Positions 46,824 to 54,992 of a stretch of 64,000 nucleotides of DNA are shown here, one piece after another. How positions within the stretch are numbered: position 1 is the stretch's first letter; each line of letters starts with the position of its first letter. Under the pieces are notes generated by a model. It made no database searches. It was not told where the DNA came from and worked only from the letters and a program-made list of their open reading frames with translations. The position numbers were made by a program, and so were the translations under genes. Location: positions 62,001-126,000 of the forward strand of contig NZ_JANUEM010000007.1 in the NCBI RefSeq assembly GCF_024809855.1. The letters run 5' to 3'. Source of the stretch: Rheinheimera pacifica. GTDB taxonomy: Bacteria; Pseudomonadota; Gammaproteobacteria; Enterobacterales; Alteromonadaceae.

Positions 46824-48473
46824 ATGTCTTTACACCCACTGGCCGGGCAGCAGGTGCCGGTATCGTTAGTGCCGAATATAAGCCGTCTGATGACGGCATA
46901 CTATGTGCTGGAGCCCGACGTACATACGCAGCCTGAGCATAAAGTCAGTTTTGGCACTTCGGGTCATCGTGGCAGCGCACTGCATTGCTCGTTTAATGAA
47001 CCGCACGTGCTGGCAATTTGCCAGGCAGTGGCTGATTATCGTAAAAAAAACGCGATTACCGGGCCATTATTTCTCGGTAAAGACACCCATGCTTTATCTG
47101 AAGCTGCCTTTGCTACCGCGCTTGAGGTGCTGATTGCCAATAAAATTCAGGTATGCATCCAGAAAGATCTTGGCTATACGCCAACGCCGGTCATTTCACA
47201 CGCTATTCTGACCCAAAATAAAGGTGCAACCAGCCAGTTGGCAGACGGTATTGTAATTACGCCATCACATAATCCGCCACAGGATGGTGGCATTAAGTAC
47301 AACCCGCCACACGGTGGCCCGGCAGATACCGATGTCACTAACTGGATAGAGCAACGCGCCAATGAGTTGCTGGCCAAAGACCTGGAAGGCGTAAAAATGA
47401 TGCCTTATGCCCTGGCGCTGCAATCTGGCTACTGCCAGCATATTGATTATATTCAGCATTATGTTGACGATTTAGAAAACGTTATCGATATGGCCGCGAT
47501 AGCCAAAGCAGGCATTAAAATTGGCGTTGACCCGCTGGGCGGTTCTGGTATTGCGTACTGGCCACGTATTGCTGAGCGCTACGGCCTGAACATTACAGTG
47601 GTAAATGACAAGGTTGACCCTGCGTTTGCTTTTATGCCATTGGATAAGGACGGCCAAATTCGTATGGATTGCTCCTCGGCTTATGCTATGGCTAATCTGA
47701 TCCAGCTAAAAGATCAGTTTGATATTGCTATAGGTAATGACCCGGATTTCGACCGCCACGGTATAGTTACCCGTAGTGGTGGCCTGATGAACCCCAATCA
47801 CTATCTGGCTGTAGTGATTAATTATTTACTTGCTAACCGGCCAGACTGGGCTGCTGAACTGGCAATTGGTAAAACACTGGTATCCAGTGCATTAATTGAC
47901 AGAGTTATTGCCGCACGCGGGCGTAATTTACTGGAAGTGCCGGTAGGTTTTAAGTGGTTTGTCGAGGGATTGCATAACGGTAGCGTTGCTTTTGGCGGCG
48001 AAGAAAGTGCCGGGGCGAGTTTTTTACGCTTTGATGGCAGCGCCTGGTCTACCGATAAAGACGGTATTATTTTAGGGTTATTAGCAGCTGAAATGCTGGC
48101 AAAAACCGGTGTAGACCCTTATCAGCAGTATCAGGCACTTACGCGGGAGCTTGGTTCGCCGTTGTATCGCCGTTTAGATGCGCCGGCCAGCAGTGAGCAA
48201 AAAGCAGCGCTGAAAAAACTCGACGTAAAAAGTGTTAAACAAACCACCCTGGCTGGCGATGACATTTTAGCCGTGCTAACCAAAGCTCCGGGAAATAATG
48301 CCGATATTGGTGGGGTAAAAGTGGTCACCCGTAATGGTTGGTTTGCTGCCCGGCCGTCAGGGACGGAAAACTCTTATAAGATTTATCTGGAGAGCTTTGT
48401 TGATCAGGGCCACCTGTTACAACTGGAACACGATGCTAAGACGTTTGTTGAATACGTATTCAGTCAGATATAA
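46824..48473 (+). CDS. pgm: Phosphoglucomutase (alpha-D-glucose)
   Basis: Pgm interconverts glucose-1-phosphate and glucose-6-phosphate and so joins glycogen metabolism to glycolysis. The 549-residue product has the phosphoserine loop [19 protein letters not shown] (Ser about residue 149), the Mg loop [13 protein letters not shown], the sugar loop [12 protein letters not shown], and the phosphate-binding [12 protein letters not shown]. It is in the seqA-pgm operon with an AAAAGGA ribosome site. It lies only 153 bases before glgP, which adds to the glycogen theme. Confidence 0.96.
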   Translation: MSLHPLAGQQVPVSLVPNISRLMTAYYVLEPDVHTQPEHKVSFGTSGHRGSALHCSFNEPHVLAICQAVADYRKKNAITGPLFLGKDTHALSEAAFATALEVLIANKIQVCIQKDLGYTPTPVISHAILTQNKGATSQLADGIVITPSHNPPQDGGIKYNPPHGGPADTDVTNWIEQRANELLAKDLEGVKMMPYALALQSGYCQHIDYIQHYVDDLENVIDMAAIAKAGIKIGVDPLGGSGIAYWPRIAERYGLNITVVNDKVDPAFAFMPLDKDGQIRMDCSSAYAMANLIQLKDQFDIAIGNDPDFDRHGIVTRSGGLMNPNHYLAVVINYLLANRPDWAAELAIGKTLVSSALIDRVIAARGRNLLEVPVGFKWFVEGLHNGSVAFGGEESAGASFLRFDGSAWSTDKDGIILGLLAAEMLAKTGVDPYQQYQALTRELGSPLYRRLDAPASSEQKAALKKLDVKSVKQTTLAGDDILAVLTKAPGNNADIGGVKVVTRNGWFAARPSGTENSYKIYLESFVDQGHLLQLEHDAKTFVEYVFSQI

Positions 48474-48499
48474 GGCGCTGAAAAGGCTATGATCTACAT

Positions 48500-48514
48500 T
48501 GTAATTAAATTACA
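48500..48514. promoter_or_regulatory. HexR-like operator upstream of glgP
   Basis: TGTAATTAAATTACA is a perfect palindrome around a central A and is identical to the HexR consensus I know for gammaproteobacteria. It lies 112 bases before the glgP ATG. It could repress or, as at gluconeogenic genes, activate. The regulation is inferred. Confidence 0.7.
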
Positions 48515-48542
48515 TTTATAGCCTTCGATTTTGCCTTGAGCA

Positions 48543-48603
48543 CTGTGATAGGGTATTTTTTTGTAATAATTCTACGCTTGGCGATATTATGTCGCTATCA
48601 CAG
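48543..48603 (+). repeat. Widely spaced inverted repeat in the glgP leader
   Basis: CTGTGATAG (48543-48551) and CTATCACAG (48595-48603) are exact reverse complements 43 bases apart. Each looks like a CRP half-site. They could form a long RNA stem just before the glgP ribosome site or bind two regulator molecules. Confidence 0.4.
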
Positions 48604-48626
48604 GCAGAAAACTATCAGGATTTGTA

Positions 48627-51113
48627 ATGAAAAAACATACCTCAACTGCCAGTACTGGTGTAACACAAATTAACACCGAACAGCTGAAAGATCAGATCAT
48701 CCGCCATCTGCATTCCACTTTAGGTACCGACGTAAATAAAGCCAGCCCGCAGGCTTGGTGGCGGGCTACCTGTGCAGCGGTAAACGAGCAGGTATACGAT
48801 GGCCTGCGTAATACTCAGCGCACGCACTATGAAAACAACACCCGCGCCTTGCATTATTTTAGCCTTGAGTACCTGATGGGCCGTTTGTTCAGCAACAACC
48901 TGCATAACCTGGGACTGTATGAACAAGCCAAACAGGCACTGTCAGAACTGGGGTTTAATATTGCAGATCTGGAAGATCAGGAAGAAGACATGGCGCTGGG
49001 CAATGGTGGCCTGGGGCGTTTAGCTGCGTGTTTTATTGATTCTCTTGCCACCCTGAATTATCCGGCTATAGGCTATGGCATTCATTATGAGCACGGCTTG
49101 TTTCAGCAAAGTTTTCAGGATGGCCGTCAGATAGAGCGGCCAGACAGCTGGCGCGAGTATGGCAATCCGTGGGAAATTTGCCGACCTGAATCAGTACAGG
49201 AAATTTCTGTGTATGGTTATGTCGAAACAGTATATGACCTGCAAGGAAAAATGAAAAAAGTGTGGCACCCAGGCCGTATTATCAAAGGAGTGCCCTGGGA
49301 TATTCCGGTAGTAGGCTACAATGGCAGTTCAGTAAATGTGCTGCGGTTATGGGAAAGCCGGGCCAGTGACTTCTTTAACTGGGACGTATTTAACTCAGGC
49401 GGTTATATCGATGCTTCACGCGAGAATATTGAAGCAGAAACTATCTCTAAAGTGCTGTACCCGAATGATGAAACCGATGCTGGTAAAGAGCTGCGGTTGA
49501 TCCAGCAGTACTTTTTTGTGTCCTGTTCATTAAAAGACATCATTCGCCGTTATAAGCGGGCTCATGGCGACGACTGGAGTGACTTTGCCAGACAGGTTGT
49601 TATTCAATTAAATGATACACACCCGGCAGTATCTATTCCTGAACTGATGCGTATTCTGGTTGACCGTGCTGAAATGCAGTGGGATCACGCCTGGAATATT
49701 TGCCAGCAGGTTTTTGCTTACACTAACCATACTTTATTACCTGAAGCACTGGAAAAATGGCCTGTACGCTTATTTGAAAAAGTATTACCACGCCACCTGG
49801 AAATTATCTACGAAATTAACCGCCGCTTTCTGGTAGAACAGGTTGATGTGTTATGGCCGGGCGACAACGATAAAAAGCGTAAATTGTCTATTATCGAAGA
49901 TGGCCACGACCCTATGGTGCGGATGGGGCATTTATCAGTAGTAGGGTCTTTCCGGGTTAATGGCGTAGCAGAAATTCACTCAAAACTGGTTAAGTCAGAT
50001 TTATTCCCGGAAATGGTAGCACTGTGGCCGGATAAATTTACTAATGTCACCAATGGTGTTACACCAAGACGCTGGTTAAAAGCTTGTAACCCGAAACTGG
50101 CGAAATTGCTGGATGATAATATTGGCACTGAATGGCCAACTGACTTAAAGCAATTGTCTAAATTTGCGGCCTTTGCAGATGATGCCAAAATTCAGGACGC
50201 CTTTATGGCGATTAAGCAGCAGAATAAAGCAGATCTGGCAACAGTAGTGAAGAAGCTGACTCATATTGATATTGATCCGCATGCCATTTTTGATATTCAG
50301 ATTAAGCGGTTGCATGAGTATAAGCGCCAGCATTTGAACCTGTTGCATATACTGGCGTTATACCGCCGTATTCTGCAGGAACCGGATTACGATATGGTGC
50401 CACGTGTATTTCTGTTTGGTGCCAAAGCCGCACCTGGCTATAAATTAGCCAAAGAAATTATTTATGCCATTAATAAAGTCGCTGAGAAAATTAACCATGA
50501 TAAGCGCGTAAAAAACCGCTTAAAAGTGGTATTTATGCCCAACTACCGGGTAACACTGGCAGAAAAAATGATACCGGCCGCTGACGTATCTGAACAAATT
50601 TCTACTGCAGGTAAGGAAGCTTCAGGTACTGGCAATATGAAGCTGGCACTTAACGGCGCTATTACGGTAGGAACGTTAGATGGAGCCAATATCGAAATTG
50701 CTGAGGAAGTGGGCGACGACAATATCGCTATCTTTGGTTTAACGGTAGATGAAGTAAAAGCTTTACATGCCAAGGGTTATAACAGTATGGATTACTACTA
50801 TGCTAATCCGGAAATTAAAGCCATTCTTGATTGGCTGGAAACAGATTACTTCACACCCGGTAAACCAGGCGAGTTAGCCGCAATTAAGCGTAGCTTGCTG
50901 GAAGGTGGCGATCCTTATCTGGTACTGGCAGATTTTGAAAGTTACGTTAAAGCTCAGCTGAAAGTAGATCAATGGTATCGCGATAAATCGCTGTGGGCTA
51001 AAAAGGCCATACTCAATACAGCCTCGGTAGGTAAGTTTACCTCTGACCGTTCTATTGAGGACTATGTCAGCCGGGTATGGCAGTTAGAGAAGTGCCATAT
51101 CAGACGCGATTAA
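48627..51113 (+). CDS. glgP: Glycogen/maltodextrin phosphorylase (GT35)
   Basis: GlgP releases glucose-1-phosphate from the non-reducing ends of glycogen. The 828-residue product has [20 protein letters not shown], the substrate segment [28 protein letters not shown]-type (here [14 protein letters not shown]) phosphate contacts, and the PLP loop [28 protein letters not shown] with the Schiff-base Lys. The length is close to the E. coli enzyme (815). It has its own upstream region with a HexR-like site and ends at a strong terminator. Confidence 0.96.
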   Translation: MKKHTSTASTGVTQINTEQLKDQIIRHLHSTLGTDVNKASPQAWWRATCAAVNEQVYDGLRNTQRTHYENNTRALHYFSLEYLMGRLFSNNLHNLGLYEQAKQALSELGFNIADLEDQEEDMALGNGGLGRLAACFIDSLATLNYPAIGYGIHYEHGLFQQSFQDGRQIERPDSWREYGNPWEICRPESVQEISVYGYVETVYDLQGKMKKVWHPGRIIKGVPWDIPVVGYNGSSVNVLRLWESRASDFFNWDVFNSGGYIDASRENIEAETISKVLYPNDETDAGKELRLIQQYFFVSCSLKDIIRRYKRAHGDDWSDFARQVVIQLNDTHPAVSIPELMRILVDRAEMQWDHAWNICQQVFAYTNHTLLPEALEKWPVRLFEKVLPRHLEIIYEINRRFLVEQVDVLWPGDNDKKRKLSIIEDGHDPMVRMGHLSVVGSFRVNGVAEIHSKLVKSDLFPEMVALWPDKFTNVTNGVTPRRWLKACNPKLAKLLDDNIGTEWPTDLKQLSKFAAFADDAKIQDAFMAIKQQNKADLATVVKKLTHIDIDPHAIFDIQIKRLHEYKRQHLNLLHILALYRRILQEPDYDMVPRVFLFGAKAAPGYKLAKEIIYAINKVAEKINHDKRVKNRLKVVFMPNYRVTLAEKMIPAADVSEQISTAGKEASGTGNMKLALNGAITVGTLDGANIEIAEEVGDDNIAIFGLTVDEVKALHAKGYNSMDYYYANPEIKAILDWLETDYFTPGKPGELAAIKRSLLEGGDPYLVLADFESYVKAQLKVDQWYRDKSLWAKKAILNTASVGKFTSDRSIEDYVSRVWQLEKCHIRRD

Positions 51114-51123
51114 ATTGCTGCCC

Positions 51124-51150
51124 AAAAGCCTGTCACTGACAGGCTTTTTT
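51124..51150 (+). terminator. Rho-independent terminator after glgP
   Basis: AAAAGCCTGTC and GACAGGCTTTTTT form a nine-base-plus stem with a short loop and six T residues. It separates glgP from the methyltransferase gene, which therefore needs its own promoter. Confidence 0.92.
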
Positions 51151-51224
51151 ATAGTTCTGATATAGGCTTGCCAGCAAACGCTGCAACGCCTTATAGTAAG
51201 GAAAAAAATATCAAGGACGTTATT

Positions 51225-52016
51225 TTGCAAACAGGCAGTTTAGTTTGTGTTGGCACCGGTATGACACTGGGCTCACATATCAGCCCGCTTTCCCGCAGTT
51301 ATATTGAACAGGCCGACGTGGTGTTTGTGCTGGTGGCCGATGGCATTACCGAAAAGTGGATAGAGCAGATGAATGCCGATGTGCGTTCACTGCAGCCTTA
51401 CTATCTGGAAGGCAAATCGCGCATGCTCACTTATCGTGAAATGGTAGCCGCTATGTTGGTTGAAGTTAAAGCGGGGAAAAAGGTGGTAGGTGCGTTTTAC
51501 GGCCATCCCGGAGTATTTGCCTGGGTGCCGCATAATGCCATTAAGCAAGCCCGTGAACTGGGCTTTAGCGCCCATATGGAACCGGGTATTTCAGCAGAAG
51601 ATTGTTTGTATGCCGATTTAGGTATCGACCCCGGCACTTATGGCTGTCAGCACTATGAAGCCAGCCAGTTTATGTTTTATAAACGCAATATTGATACCGC
51701 TGCTTACCTGATTTTATGGCAGGTAGGTGTAGCGGGTGATAGATCGTTGGCGAAATTCAGCACCGACAGTGAGTATCGCAAAGTGTTGGTAAAATTGCTG
51801 ACAGAGTATTATCCATCGGAGCATGAAGTGATTTTATATGAGGCGGCGACTTTACCTATTCAGCCAATCCGTATTGACTTGATGCCATTGGTAATTTTGC
51901 CTGACGCTGTCATGGATTTGAAAACAACACTTATCATCCCGCCCACTAATAAAGCTGAGCTTAACACGGTACTTTTAGCAGAACTTGAGGGGCTTAATGC
52001 AAAAAAAAATATGTAA
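51225..52016 (+). CDS. SonM-like borosin peptide alpha-N-methyltransferase (TP-methylase fold)
   Basis: Split borosin methyltransferases such as SonM of Shewanella use SAM to methylate backbone amides of a partner precursor peptide. The 263-residue product has the tetrapyrrole-methylase fold: SLVCVGTGMTLGSHIS, QADVVFVLVADG, AGKKVVGAFYGHPGVFAWVPH, MEPGISAEDCLYADLGIDPG and EASQFMFYKR. These segments track SonM closely as I recall it. Tyr60, Arg66 and Tyr70 sit where the essential Tyr-Arg-Tyr set lies in SonM/OphMA. The start is TTG at 51225, with AAGGA seven bases upstream; the open frame extends 19 codons further without support. A run of nine A residues precedes the stop. It is too short and too divergent to be a cobalamin or diphthine methylase. 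Confidence 0.85.
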   Translation: MQTGSLVCVGTGMTLGSHISPLSRSYIEQADVVFVLVADGITEKWIEQMNADVRSLQPYYLEGKSRMLTYREMVAAMLVEVKAGKKVVGAFYGHPGVFAWVPHNAIKQARELGFSAHMEPGISAEDCLYADLGIDPGTYGCQHYEASQFMFYKRNIDTAAYLILWQVGVAGDRSLAKFSTDSEYRKVLVKLLTEYYPSEHEVILYEAATLPIQPIRIDLMPLVILPDAVMDLKTTLIIPPTNKAELNTVLLAELEGLNAKKNM

Positions 52017-52162
52017 GCTGTTAGTTGACCCCACACCTCTATCACATAGGTTTTAGCTGGAAGTTACACTGATGATTTTTTTTGCCAAAATGTGGGAACT
52101 ATGCCGATAATTGAATTCTCTCTTTAGTTGAGTGCAGGCAAAATAATTTAGGTAGAAAGTGA

Positions 52163-52672
52163 ATGACTATACTTGTTTTTGCATCAAAGTTTAATTTTAA
52201 AACTACTCGCTTACAGATTCAGCCGCTGTGTCCCGACGATAAAGCGCTGTACATAAAGCTCTACACGGATGAACGGGTCATGCGGTTTATTATGCCAGCT
52301 TTAACGGAAGAACAAGCTGAGATAAGTTTCCAGAATGCTCTAAAACTCAATGCAAATTTAAACACCGATCGGCTGTTTCTTACGGTGAGGCTCTTGGAAG
52401 AGCTGAAACCATCTGCACTGTGTTGTATTAGTCACTTAGACAGGAAAAACGGTATTGCAGAAATAGGTAATATAGTGCTGCCTGAAGCTCATGGAAAGCA
52501 GATTGCACAGGATGCCACTAAAGCTTTAATTGAACAGATTCAACAAATGCTTGCTATAAGCCATTTTGTTATGGATATTAACAAAAACAATCTGGCTGCA
52601 ATTCGTGGTGCGAAGCTATTGGGCTTTGCGCAAGAGAGTGAGTCTTCAAATCAGTACCATAAGCATCTTTAA
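52163..52672 (+). CDS. GNAT-family N-acetyltransferase (RimJ-like)
   Basis: This is a 169-residue acetyltransferase of the GNAT fold. TTRLQIQPLCPDDKALYIKLYTDERVMRFIMP is the usual start of the RimJ/RimL-like branch, and IGNIVLPEAHGKQIAQDATKALIEQ holds the acetyl-CoA loop in a degenerate form (HGKQIA where Q/RxxGxG/A is expected). The C-terminus KNNLAAIRGAKLLGF is typical. The substrate is unknown: a ribosomal protein, antibiotic or peptide is possible. It lies between the SonM-like enzyme and the 83-residue small protein. The surrounding DNA is AT-rich, so the gene may have been acquired. Confidence 0.75.
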   Translation: MTILVFASKFNFKTTRLQIQPLCPDDKALYIKLYTDERVMRFIMPALTEEQAEISFQNALKLNANLNTDRLFLTVRLLEELKPSALCCISHLDRKNGIAEIGNIVLPEAHGKQIAQDATKALIEQIQQMLAISHFVMDINKNNLAAIRGAKLLGFAQESESSNQYHKHL

Positions 52673-52899
52673 TTTTTACAGAAGAACTCTGTCTTTAAAG
52701 ATTGCCAAATAAAGAGGGGGCTAGCAAGTTCCGGGCTGCGTAAAAACTCACTTGTACAGAGCTGATTAAACGCCTTAATATCATTACTGTAAGCACCGTT
52801 CTAAATTGTTCGCTGGCAAAAAAAAACAGATTGACGTATAAAGCGTGTTTAAGCTCATGTTCGTAAAACAGAGCAATTTACTGTAGGTGAGGTTACGTT
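52673..52899 (+). promoter_or_regulatory. AT-rich intergenic region before the small protein gene
   Basis: These 227 bases contain no open frame of note. A TTGACG hexamer at 52831-52836 could be a -35 box, but no good -10 box follows at normal spacing. A run of nine A residues lies at 52818-52826. The promoter for the small-protein/GGDEF pair should lie here. Confidence 0.3.
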
Positions 52900-53151
52900 A
52901 TGGGAAATATTATAAATTTTATGGAAAAACTCGGTTCCAGCGCAGAGCTGCAAGAATTGTCAGAAAGTGACGTAGTGGCAATGCTTAAAGCACAGAACTT
53001 AACTCCTATCGGGCAAACTACGCTATTGGCCGCAGTAGAAAATCTTTTGGAACCGAGAAAAAATTTAATATGTGGTGTTATGCCAGCAGAAGAACCTGAT
53101 GAGACACCTCAGCCAGAGGATGAGCCTGAGCAACCGACACCTAAACAATAG
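52900..53151 (+). CDS. Small borosin-precursor-like protein, 83 residues
   Basis: I propose this tentatively as a precursor peptide. Residues 1-52 are predicted helical and start NIINFMEKLGSSAELQELS. The F-x(3)-LG-x(2)-A-x-L pattern and later NLTPIGQ recall the helical borosin-binding domain of SonA. Residues 53-61 (RKNLICGVM) form a short hydrophobic stretch with one Cys that could be the modified core. Residues 62-83 are almost all Glu, Asp, Pro, Gln and Thr. There is no signal peptide. The GGDEF gene starts 11 bases after its stop, so the two are co-transcribed. Alternatively it is a regulator of that cyclase and unrelated to borosins; I believe similar small acidic proteins occur beside such cyclases elsewhere. 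Confidence 0.6.
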   Translation: MGNIINFMEKLGSSAELQELSESDVVAMLKAQNLTPIGQTTLLAAVENLLEPRKNLICGVMPAEEPDETPQPEDEPEQPTPKQ

Positions 53152-53162
53152 AATTTACTTAA

Positions 53163-54920
53163 ATGTTGCGATGGTCAAAGCTAATTTATGCGTGTTGTAA
53201 AACAAGCTTGCTAATTGCTGGCTTGCTCTATTCCCATTTTATTGCTGCCCAACAAACAGATATATCTAAGCTGTTGGAGGCGGCTGATGAACTAAGAGCC
53301 AGTGATTTTAAAAAATTTGATGAAATCATTGGCTTACTTAGCCAAGAAACAGCTCAATTATCCCCAGAGCAGCGGGAACACTATATATTTCTCAAAGCCT
53401 ATCACCTCAACTTCAAGGGGCAACGCCAGCAATCTATTGATATGTTAAAAGGGTTGGTTGATAATTCACAATCAGAATACATTAAATTTAAGTCATTGAG
53501 TGTATTAATTAATATTTTAATGATTTCAAAAAACTATAATGAAGTTTTTTCTTACATGGAAGTATATGACGTTCTACTACAAAATATGGTAGAAAAAGAT
53601 GCTCGAAACCATGGTCTAGGTATCATGTCTTTTGTATTTAATCAAGTAGAGCAATTTGATATCGGTTTATATTATGCTGAAAAGCTGATAAGAGAGTCTG
53701 GAGGTGGGCGCTATGCTTGTTTTGGCTGGCAATTTAAGCTTGAAGCTCTATTCAGGTCGGGAGATTTTGAAAGATTTGAACAATTTTTTCTGCCGGGATT
53801 AACAGCTTGTTTAGAGGCAAAGCAACCTATTTATTCTAATATTATTCGTAGTTATAAAATAGAATCATTAATAGTAAATGATCCGCCGAAAGCAATAATT
53901 GAGATTAATGAAAATAGACAAGAAGTGTTGGATACATCTTATAATATATTGATAGTTGCTTATGATGCCTTGCTCAGCTCAGCCTATATGAATAATGGAC
54001 AAATGGAGCTGGCTTATAGTGTAGGTATGCAGGCACTCAGTAAGATTGACTCTCAGAGCATTAACCCCTCCGTAATTATGTTGTATGATACACTTTATCG
54101 GTTAAGTAAAGTAAGGGGCGATATACCTAGCGCACTGGAGTATCATGAAATACTTACAGCAAAAAAACAAACTTATAGTAATGAAAAAACAGCCGGATTA
54201 ATTGCGTATAATCTTGCAAAAGCCGATAGTGCAATTAAAAATCAAAGAATCGCATTGTTGGACAAAGATAATGAAGTTCTATCTTTACAAAAAAATTTAT
54301 ATCAACAAGAAGTTAAACAGAATAAACTAGTGATGCTTGTATTGTCTTCCATACTTGTTCTTTCGACGGTACTAGCTTATCGTGCTGTAATAGGGCGTAA
54401 ACGCTTTAAAAAGATTGCAGAGTATGATCAGCTAACCGGGATAAGTAACCGTTACCACTTTAACAATCAGGCTAAGGTGGCATTGGATTACTGTGAGCTG
54501 GATGCAAAACCTGCGGCACTGATTTTGTTCGACCTGGATTATTTTAAAAATATAAATGATCAGTATGGGCATGCCGCAGGTGATTGGGCATTGCAGCAAG
54601 TGGTAAAAACCTGTCGTAACTTTATGCGTAATAATGATGTGTTTGGTCGTATTGGTGGGGAAGAGTTTGCTGTAGTGTTGCCAGGTTGCCATGCTGATAA
54701 AGCTGCATTAATGGCCGAAATATGCCGCGATGCTATTGCCACTATAGACACAAAAGATAGCGGCTACACATTCCCGCTGAGTGCAAGTTTTGGTGTCAGC
54801 TCTTCGGATACGTCTGGCTATCAGCTTAAACAATTGTTAGCCGATGCAGATCTGGCAATGTACAAAGCTAAGCAGTCTGGGCGGGATCAGGTATCAATGT
54901 ACGCAGAAAATCTGAGCTGA
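53163..54920 (+). CDS. Membrane diguanylate cyclase with periplasmic TPR-like sensor
   Basis: This enzyme makes the second messenger c-di-GMP. The 585-residue product has an N-terminal signal/membrane segment (about residues 13-29), a helical-repeat periplasmic region (about 30-385) and a membrane helix (LVMLVLSSILVLSTVLAY, about 394-411). The cytosolic GGDEF domain follows, with DQLTGISNRYHF, FDLDYFKNINDQYGH and the active GGEEF at residues 498-502. An RxxD inhibitory site (Arg489-Asp492) is five residues upstream, so product inhibition should work. The repeat region is unusually AT-rich (17% G+C in 53461-53520) while the GGDEF part is normal. It pairs with the small gene in front. Confidence 0.88.
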   Translation: MLRWSKLIYACCKTSLLIAGLLYSHFIAAQQTDISKLLEAADELRASDFKKFDEIIGLLSQETAQLSPEQREHYIFLKAYHLNFKGQRQQSIDMLKGLVDNSQSEYIKFKSLSVLINILMISKNYNEVFSYMEVYDVLLQNMVEKDARNHGLGIMSFVFNQVEQFDIGLYYAEKLIRESGGGRYACFGWQFKLEALFRSGDFERFEQFFLPGLTACLEAKQPIYSNIIRSYKIESLIVNDPPKAIIEINENRQEVLDTSYNILIVAYDALLSSAYMNNGQMELAYSVGMQALSKIDSQSINPSVIMLYDTLYRLSKVRGDIPSALEYHEILTAKKQTYSNEKTAGLIAYNLAKADSAIKNQRIALLDKDNEVLSLQKNLYQQEVKQNKLVMLVLSSILVLSTVLAYRAVIGRKRFKKIAEYDQLTGISNRYHFNNQAKVALDYCELDAKPAALILFDLDYFKNINDQYGHAAGDWALQQVVKTCRNFMRNNDVFGRIGGEEFAVVLPGCHADKAALMAEICRDAIATIDTKDSGYTFPLSASFGVSSSDTSGYQLKQLLADADLAMYKAKQSGRDQVSMYAENLS

Positions 54921-54992
54921 TTTAGCGTCCGGTTTGGCTGAGTGCAGTAACTGCGGTAGAATCAGCACATTACAACAATCCGGAGCTGGCGC

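Noticed and set aside
51168-51224. Upstream extension of the methyltransferase from a TTG at 51168
   Set aside because: It has no ribosome site and begins just after the glgP terminator; the TTG at 51225 has an AAGGA at ideal spacing and gives a SonM-like start.
52072-52110. 12-codon frame directly after the methyltransferase as an alternative precursor peptide
   Set aside because: It is too short for any borosin-binding domain, has no ribosome site, and its translation lacks a core-like pattern.
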